Source: Aromatoleum sp. (GTDB taxonomy: Bacteria; Pseudomonadota; Gammaproteobacteria; Burkholderiales; Casimicrobiaceae). Taken from it: DNA of 10,014 bases. The notes below the pieces were generated by a model. That model was not told the DNA's origin. It saw only the letters and a list, made by a program, of their open reading frames with translations, and did not search any database. Positions 6,836-10,014 of the stretch are shown here, piece by piece. Both the position numbers and the translations under genes were made by a program. The stretch covers positions 1 through 10,014 of the forward strand of contig JAAFGU010000065.1 in assembly GCA_010365205.1 (NCBI GenBank). The letters run 5' to 3'. Position 1 is the first letter of the stretch. Each line of letters opens with the position of its first letter.

Positions 6836-6876
6836 GCGCGCGATGACCCCGCATCCAGCGCGGGGCGAACGCGCGC
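6836..6876 (-). promoter_or_regulatory. Two-tier stem-loop directly after soxZ
   Basis: Five bases after the soxZ stop lies a 41-base imperfect palindrome. The outer stem is GCGCGCG (6836-6842) with CGCGCGC (6870-6876). A symmetrical 4x4 internal loop (ATGA/CGAA) follows, then the inner stem CCCCGC (6847-6852) with GCGGGG (6860-6865) and a 7-base loop. All 13 pairs are G-C. No U run follows in the transcript, so full termination is unlikely. It could cap a stable soxYZ mRNA or attenuate read-through into soxAXB. The remaining spacer (6719-6835) holds the soxA Shine-Dalgarno, two small stems (GGCAC 6742-6746/GTGCC 6753-6757, and CCGCG 6784-6788/CGCGG 6798-6802), and no gene I can support. Confidence 0.5.
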
Positions 6877-6881
6877 AAACC

Positions 6882-7193
6882 TCAACCGATCGTCGCCTCG
6901 TCGGTGCGCGTGTCGCCGCGAGTGTCGGTCCACGTGATCTGAACCTTGTCACCCTTCGCGCCGCCCTTGAACTTGAACGACAGGAACGGGTTCTTCGCCA
7001 CCGCGGGGCCCCACTGCGCCGACAGCACCGTCTTGCCGTTCCATGTCGCATTGACCGTCTGGATGTGCCAGGCCGGAATCGTCTTGCCCTGCGCGTCCTT
7101 GCGCTGACCGGTCTCCATTTCGTGACTCATCAGCACCTTGACCTCGGTCGTATCGCCGACGACGTTGGCCCGGATTTTCATCGGATCTGCCAT
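6882..7193 (-). CDS. soxZ: SoxZ, scaffold subunit of the SoxYZ sulfur carrier
   Basis: SoxZ is the immunoglobulin-like partner of SoxY. The SoxYZ heterodimer carries all sulfur intermediates through the periplasmic cycle. The 103-residue protein shows the family pattern from end to end: DPMKIRA at the start, VKVLMSHEMETGQRKD, an IPAWHIQ segment, VLSAQWGPAVAKNPFLSFKFKG, and WTDTRGDTRTDEATIG at the end. It has no signal peptide. This is normal for SoxZ, which is exported folded with Tat-targeted SoxY. It has no cysteine. The ATG at 7193-7191 is preceded by AAGGAGAGG, and it starts 12 bases after the soxY stop, consistent with equimolar production of both subunits. Confidence 0.97.
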   Translation of the reverse strand: MADPMKIRANVVGDTTEVKVLMSHEMETGQRKDAQGKTIPAWHIQTVNATWNGKTVLSAQWGPAVAKNPFLSFKFKGGAKGDKVQITWTDTRGDTRTDEATIG

Positions 7194-7205
7194 GGCTGCC
7201 TCTCC

Positions 7206-7679
7206 TTATCCGCCGCAACCGCCGAGCGTGACCTTGATCTCCTTGGAGGCGACGTAATATTTTCCGTCGGCCTTCACGAGCGCGTAGACGTTCGAGCTCT
7301 GACCCATCTTGACCCGCGTGCTGATTGCCGGCTCCGTTCCCGGCGGGATGTCGAACACCGCCGTCAGCATGTTCGGGTTCTTCTCGACCAGGATCGCGAT
7401 CGACTCCGTCTTCGGGATGGCGCTGGTAATCCCGATGGGCACGACCGCGCCGTTTTCGGCGATGTCCGGCGTCGAGAAGAACGTGATGTCCTTGCTCTGC
7501 GCCGGCGTAGTGGCACCGATCGTCTTCAGCGTCTCGTCCATCGACTTGGTGTCGAACGCGGCCTTGTTCCATTCTGCCGCCCACCCGTCGCCGGGTTTCA
7601 ACCAACCCGCGGCCGCGACGAGCGACAGCAGCGTGAGCCCGCCGCCCGTCTTCAGCATGTCCCTGCGTTTGCTGTCCAT
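7206..7679 (-). CDS. soxY: SoxY, thiosulfate-oxidation sulfur carrier subunit
   Basis: SoxY is the carrier whose C-terminal cysteine holds thiosulfate-derived sulfur as it visits SoxAX, SoxB and SoxCD. The 157-residue protein ends in the diagnostic swinging-arm motif GGCGG (residues 153-157, reactive C155). C155 is the only cysteine, as expected for a carrier. The N-terminus SKRRDMLKTGGGLTLLSLVAAAG is a Tat signal, with twin arginines at 5-6 and a hydrophobic run, ending near GWAAEW. The middle (about 45-145) has the Sox carrier beta-fold pattern, including IPKTESIAILVEKNPNMLTA. The ATG at 7679-7677 follows an excellent CGGAGG Shine-Dalgarno. The frame stays open further upstream to 7757, but with no Tat motif at that end. 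A 99-base spacer with promoter-like and palindromic elements separates it from soxD. Confidence 0.97.
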   Translation of the reverse strand: MDSKRRDMLKTGGGLTLLSLVAAAGWLKPGDGWAAEWNKAAFDTKSMDETLKTIGATTPAQSKDITFFSTPDIAENGAVVPIGITSAIPKTESIAILVEKNPNMLTAVFDIPPGTEPAISTRVKMGQSSNVYALVKADGKYYVASKEIKVTLGGCGG

Positions 7680-7707
7680 TGGTCTACCTCCGTGAGCCGT
7701 CAGGCAA

Positions 7708-7771
7708 ATTGTATTACGCCGGCCGCACCGTGAGTGCGGATCGAGCGAATGTCGCACAGTCGGAATGTCGC
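7708..7771 (-). promoter_or_regulatory. Candidate soxY promoter with upstream palindrome and direct repeats
   Basis: In the 99-base soxD-soxY spacer (7680-7778), the minus strand has TACAAT at 7713-7708, a good -10-like match 28 bases before the soxY ATG. No TTGACA-like -35 is evident, as is common for activator-dependent promoters. Just upstream is a perfect palindrome, CCGCAC (7723-7728) and GTGCGG (7734-7739) with a 5-base centre. Further upstream the 9-mer GAATGTCGC occurs twice, at 7747-7755 and 7763-7771, exactly 16 bases apart. This layout would fit regulator sites at a second promoter for soxYZAXB. The motifs are seen, the function is inferred. Confidence 0.35.
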
Positions 7772-7778
7772 CGAGACC

Positions 7779-8798
7779 CTAGCGCGCGCCCGACAAAATC
7801 CACTGGATGACGGCCCTGGCATCCGCTTCCGCGACCTGCGGCTGGCCCGGCATCGGCACCGGCCCCCACACGCCGGACCCGCCGGTCTTCACTTTGGCCA
7901 GTAGCCGCGCTTCGGCATCCGGGACGTGGCTGGGCGAGCCGTCGCCGCGATATCGGGCCGCTACGTCGCGGAACGCCGGCCCGACGCCGCTGCCATCGAC
8001 GCCGTGACAAGCGAGGCAGCCGAGGCGCTTGGCGCTATCGAGTCCGGCGGCCGGTTTCGGCGCGTCCGGCACCGCGCCCGTGGTCTTCAGCCCCTCGATG
8101 GCCACGGTCGCGCGGCGCTGTTCGGCAAGGTCGCCATGAACGCCGAGCGCGTAGGCGGGCATCTCGGAGGAGAGGCGGACTTCCGTCGTGCAGTTGACCA
8201 TGCAGGCCACGTTCGCGGTGTCCGGCTTCCCGTCGCGGCGCAAAAAGCCGTGCGCGGTCGTGAAGCCGTCGCGATTGGGCATTTTCACTTTCGGCAGCGA
8301 ATCGGCATCGAGCGCCGCGTCGGCGGGCAGGATGTCGTTGAGATTGAGAACGTAGGCGGTAAGCGCGTACACCTCGTCCGCCGCCAGCGATTGCGGATTG
8401 TCGGACGGCATCGCGCGGCGGATGTAATCGAACAGCGTCGTCGCATGGTTCAGCTTGCTGCCCGTGGTGCGGATTGGCTGGTCGGAGGCGAGCGTGCCCA
8501 CGCCCCCGGCGATCTGCAGGTAGCTGTTGCTTTCGCCGAAGGTGCCGTGACAGCTCGCGCACCTGGCGTCGTAGATGTCCTGACCTTGCGCGACGCTGCC
8601 CCGTCCCTTGGGCAGTCCCGCGCCGTCGGGCCGCACGTCGATGTCCCAGCCGGCGATTTCCGCCGAGGTGGCCGGCTTGCCCAAGCCGAACTTGCCGACC
8701 GCGGGGCCATTGGCGGCGGTGGCGGACATCGCCCACGCCAGCGCAACGAGCGGCAACGCGCCCATGCGGCGCATGTCGCTACGACGTGACCTGGGCAT
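7779..8798 (-). CDS. soxD: SoxD, diheme cytochrome c subunit of sulfane dehydrogenase SoxCD
   Basis: SoxD accepts electrons from the molybdenum subunit SoxC during six-electron oxidation of SoxY-bound sulfane sulfur and hands them to the respiratory chain. The 339-residue protein has a Sec-like signal (MRRMGALPLVALAWAMSATAANG, about 9-31) and two cytochrome c domains. Heme 1 is CASCH (C80, C83, H84), with probable ligand M130 in RRAMPSDNPQSL. Heme 2 is CLACH (C261, C264, H265), with probable ligand M316 in VPMPGQP. C199 and C203 (CMVNC) are a further cysteine pair between the domains. The segment WDIDVRPDGAGLPKGRGSVAQG before heme 1 is typical of SoxD. The chosen ATG at 8798-8796 overlaps the end of soxC by 20 bases and has a GAGGTGA Shine-Dalgarno. 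An ATG at 8774 is possible but lacks one. Confidence 0.94.
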   Translation of the reverse strand: MPRSRRSDMRRMGALPLVALAWAMSATAANGPAVGKFGLGKPATSAEIAGWDIDVRPDGAGLPKGRGSVAQGQDIYDARCASCHGTFGESNSYLQIAGGVGTLASDQPIRTTGSKLNHATTLFDYIRRAMPSDNPQSLAADEVYALTAYVLNLNDILPADAALDADSLPKVKMPNRDGFTTAHGFLRRDGKPDTANVACMVNCTTEVRLSSEMPAYALGVHGDLAEQRRATVAIEGLKTTGAVPDAPKPAAGLDSAKRLGCLACHGVDGSGVGPAFRDVAARYRGDGSPSHVPDAEARLLAKVKTGGSGVWGPVPMPGQPQVAEADARAVIQWILSGAR

Positions 8799-10014
8799 TG
8801 CTCACCTCGCCGCTCGCCTCGACGCGCCACGTCTGGATCGCGTTGTTGTGATAGATCGAGCGCGAGCCGCGCACTTCACGCAACTGGCGGTACGTCGGCT
8901 GCACGTAGCCGGTATCGTCGATGACGCGCGCCTGCAGCAGCGCGGGCCCGCCATTCCAGGTCCAATCGATGCGGAAACGCGTCAGCGCCTTCGTCAGCAC
9001 CGGCTCCTGCAGCCACGCGCTGCGCCAGTTGCGGCCGCCATCGGTCGAGACGTCGACGCGGCGGACGCCCCCACGTCCCGACCACGCGAGCCCGGTGACC
9101 TCATGCTGGCCCCGACCGAGGATCACCTGCCCGCCGGACGGCGACGTGATCACCGATTTTGCCTCCTGGATCCACGTGTACTGGCGGTGGATGCCATTGG
9201 GCATGAGGTCGACATAGTGCAGCGATTCCTCGCGCGTGTTCCAAGGCGCGTCGCCGACCTTGCGCCGGCGCAGCCACTTGACGCTCGACACGCCCTGGAC
9301 GCCGGGCACCAGCAGCCGCAGCGGGTACCCCTGCTCGGGCCGGAGCATCTCGCCGTTCTGGCCGTAGACGACGATCGCGTCATCCAACGCCCTGTCGATC
9401 GGGATCGAGCGCGTCAGCGACGCGCCGTCGGCGCCTTCGGCCAGGACAAACTTCGCCCGCCGCCGGTCGACGCCGCATTCGTCGAGCAGCGTCGACAGCG
9501 CGACGCCGGTCCATTCGCTGCAGCCCAGCATGCCGTGGCTGTACTGGACGGTGGGCACCGCGACGTTGCCCCACTCCATCCCGGTATTGGCGGCGCATTC
9601 GATGAAGTGGATCCGCGTCACCGACGGAAAGCGGAGGATGTCGTCCATGGTGAAGATCCGCGCATTGGCGACGAGCCCGTGGATCATCAGCCGATGCTGG
9701 TGCGGATCGATTTCCGGAATCCCCGCGTGATGGCGCTCGAAGTGCAGTCCCGACGGCGTGACGATGCCGAACAAATTCTGCAGCGGCGTGAACGACACCG
9801 ACGAATGCGGCGTCCGCGTGAGCCCGGGACTTGCGCGCCGCTCTATGTTGGCCTCGTATTTCGAGGGCATGCCGTATGGATTGGCGAGAATCGGCGCGCC
9901 GAGCGCCCGGCTCCATTCCGGGACGTTCGGTGGCAGATTGGCGCCGAGATCCTGCGCGACGGCGCGGGCGGGCCCGAGTGCCACGCCGAGGGCGACCGCG
10001 CGGCGCAGGAATCC
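8779..10014 (-). CDS. soxC: SoxC, molybdenum-cofactor subunit of sulfane dehydrogenase SoxCD (5' end beyond window)
   Basis: SoxC is a sulfite-oxidase-family molybdoenzyme of the periplasm. With SoxD it oxidises the sulfane sulfur left on SoxY after SoxB action. The visible part is 411 residues. It begins in a Tat-like signal (GFLRRAVALGVALGPARA), whose start lies past 10014. A GTG at 9984 is open but would remove the signal. The molybdopterin domain follows. The molybdenum-binding cysteine is in HFIECAANTGMEWG (codon at 9597-9595). SoxC-typical stretches are LQNLFGIVTPSGLHFERHHAG, QYSHGMLGCSEWTGVALS and GYPLRLLVPGVQGVSSVKWL. The C-terminal dimerisation domain includes VDVSTDGGRNWRSAWLQEP and FRIDWTWNG. 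The gene ends overlapping soxD by 20 bases. Sulfite dehydrogenases such as SorA are close relatives, but the position before soxD favours SoxC. Confidence 0.95.
   Translation of the reverse strand, partial: GFLRRAVALGVALGPARAVAQDLGANLPPNVPEWSRALGAPILANPYGMPSKYEANIERRASPGLTRTPHSSVSFTPLQNLFGIVTPSGLHFERHHAGIPEIDPHQHRLMIHGLVANARIFTMDDILRFPSVTRIHFIECAANTGMEWGNVAVPTVQYSHGMLGCSEWTGVALSTLLDECGVDRRRAKFVLAEGADGASLTRSIPIDRALDDAIVVYGQNGEMLRPEQGYPLRLLVPGVQGVSSVKWLRRRKVGDAPWNTREESLHYVDLMPNGIHRQYTWIQEAKSVITSPSGGQVILGRGQHEVTGLAWSGRGGVRRVDVSTDGGRNWRSAWLQEPVLTKALTRFRIDWTWNGGPALLQARVIDDTGYVQPTYRQLREVRGSRSIYHNNAIQTWRVEASGEVSNAQVTS
8802..8808 (-). promoter_or_regulatory. Shine-Dalgarno of soxD inside soxC
   Basis: The minus strand reads GAGGTGA here, 3 bases before the ATG at 8798. 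It lies within the soxC coding sequence and decides the soxD start in favour of 8798 over the ATG at 8774. Together with the 20-base gene overlap it implies translational coupling of the two subunits of SoxCD. Confidence 0.6.

Noticed and set aside
6949..7605. Long minus-strand frames crossing soxY and soxZ
   Set aside because: Out-of-frame shadows of soxY and soxZ, whose own frames carry clear family motifs and ribosome sites.
9380..9916. 178-residue minus-strand frame inside soxC
   Set aside because: Alternative frame of soxC; arginine-rich low-information translation with no independent start signal.
1..10014. Mobile elements, CRISPR arrays, tRNA or rRNA genes
   Set aside because: No transposase-like frame, terminal inverted repeats, regularly spaced repeats or cloverleaf-like sequence was found on reading both strands.

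Overview
The window is a GC-rich stretch of proteobacterial chromosome, most likely from a beta- or gammaproteobacterium able to oxidise inorganic sulfur compounds. That assignment is an inference from gene order: a cell-wall recycling/tyrosyl-tRNA synthetase block (anmK, M23 peptidase, tyrS) lies next to a chemotrophic sox operon of the soxCD-containing (Kelly-Friedrich) type. I see no mobile element, CRISPR array, tRNA or rRNA, and no broken gene. The two genes cut by the window edges are anmK and soxC.

Left part (1-3327). On the minus strand are the first 13 codons of anmK and, upstream of it, a complete membrane-anchored M23 (LytM) endopeptidase. These form a small peptidoglycan remodelling/recycling operon. 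Diverging from it across a 96-base spacer, the plus strand carries a glutathione S-transferase-family protein followed 5 bases later by tyrS. The GST gene sits between the M23 gene and tyrS, which are often direct neighbours.

Right part (3389-10014). Seven collinear minus-strand genes, transcribed right to left, read soxC(partial)-soxD-soxY-soxZ-soxA-soxX-soxB and converge on tyrS. Together they encode the periplasmic thiosulfate-oxidising multienzyme system. SoxAX couples thiosulfate to the C-terminal cysteine of the SoxYZ carrier. SoxB hydrolyses off sulfate. SoxCD oxidises the carrier-bound sulfane sulfur, passing electrons to cytochrome c. Having SoxCD predicts complete oxidation to sulfate without obligatory sulfur globules. 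SoxA has a single heme site, SoxX looks like a lipoprotein, and SoxY, SoxB and SoxC carry Tat-type signals.

The least explained part is non-coding. Three of the spacers inside the sox transcript hold clear inverted repeats. They are a two-tier 41-base stem-loop directly after soxZ, a 9-bp perfect stem between soxX and soxB, and a 6-bp palindrome plus a 9-base direct repeat just upstream of a promoter-like element before soxY. They suggest that expression of the sox genes is adjusted segment by segment. I found no wholly new gene system in this window.
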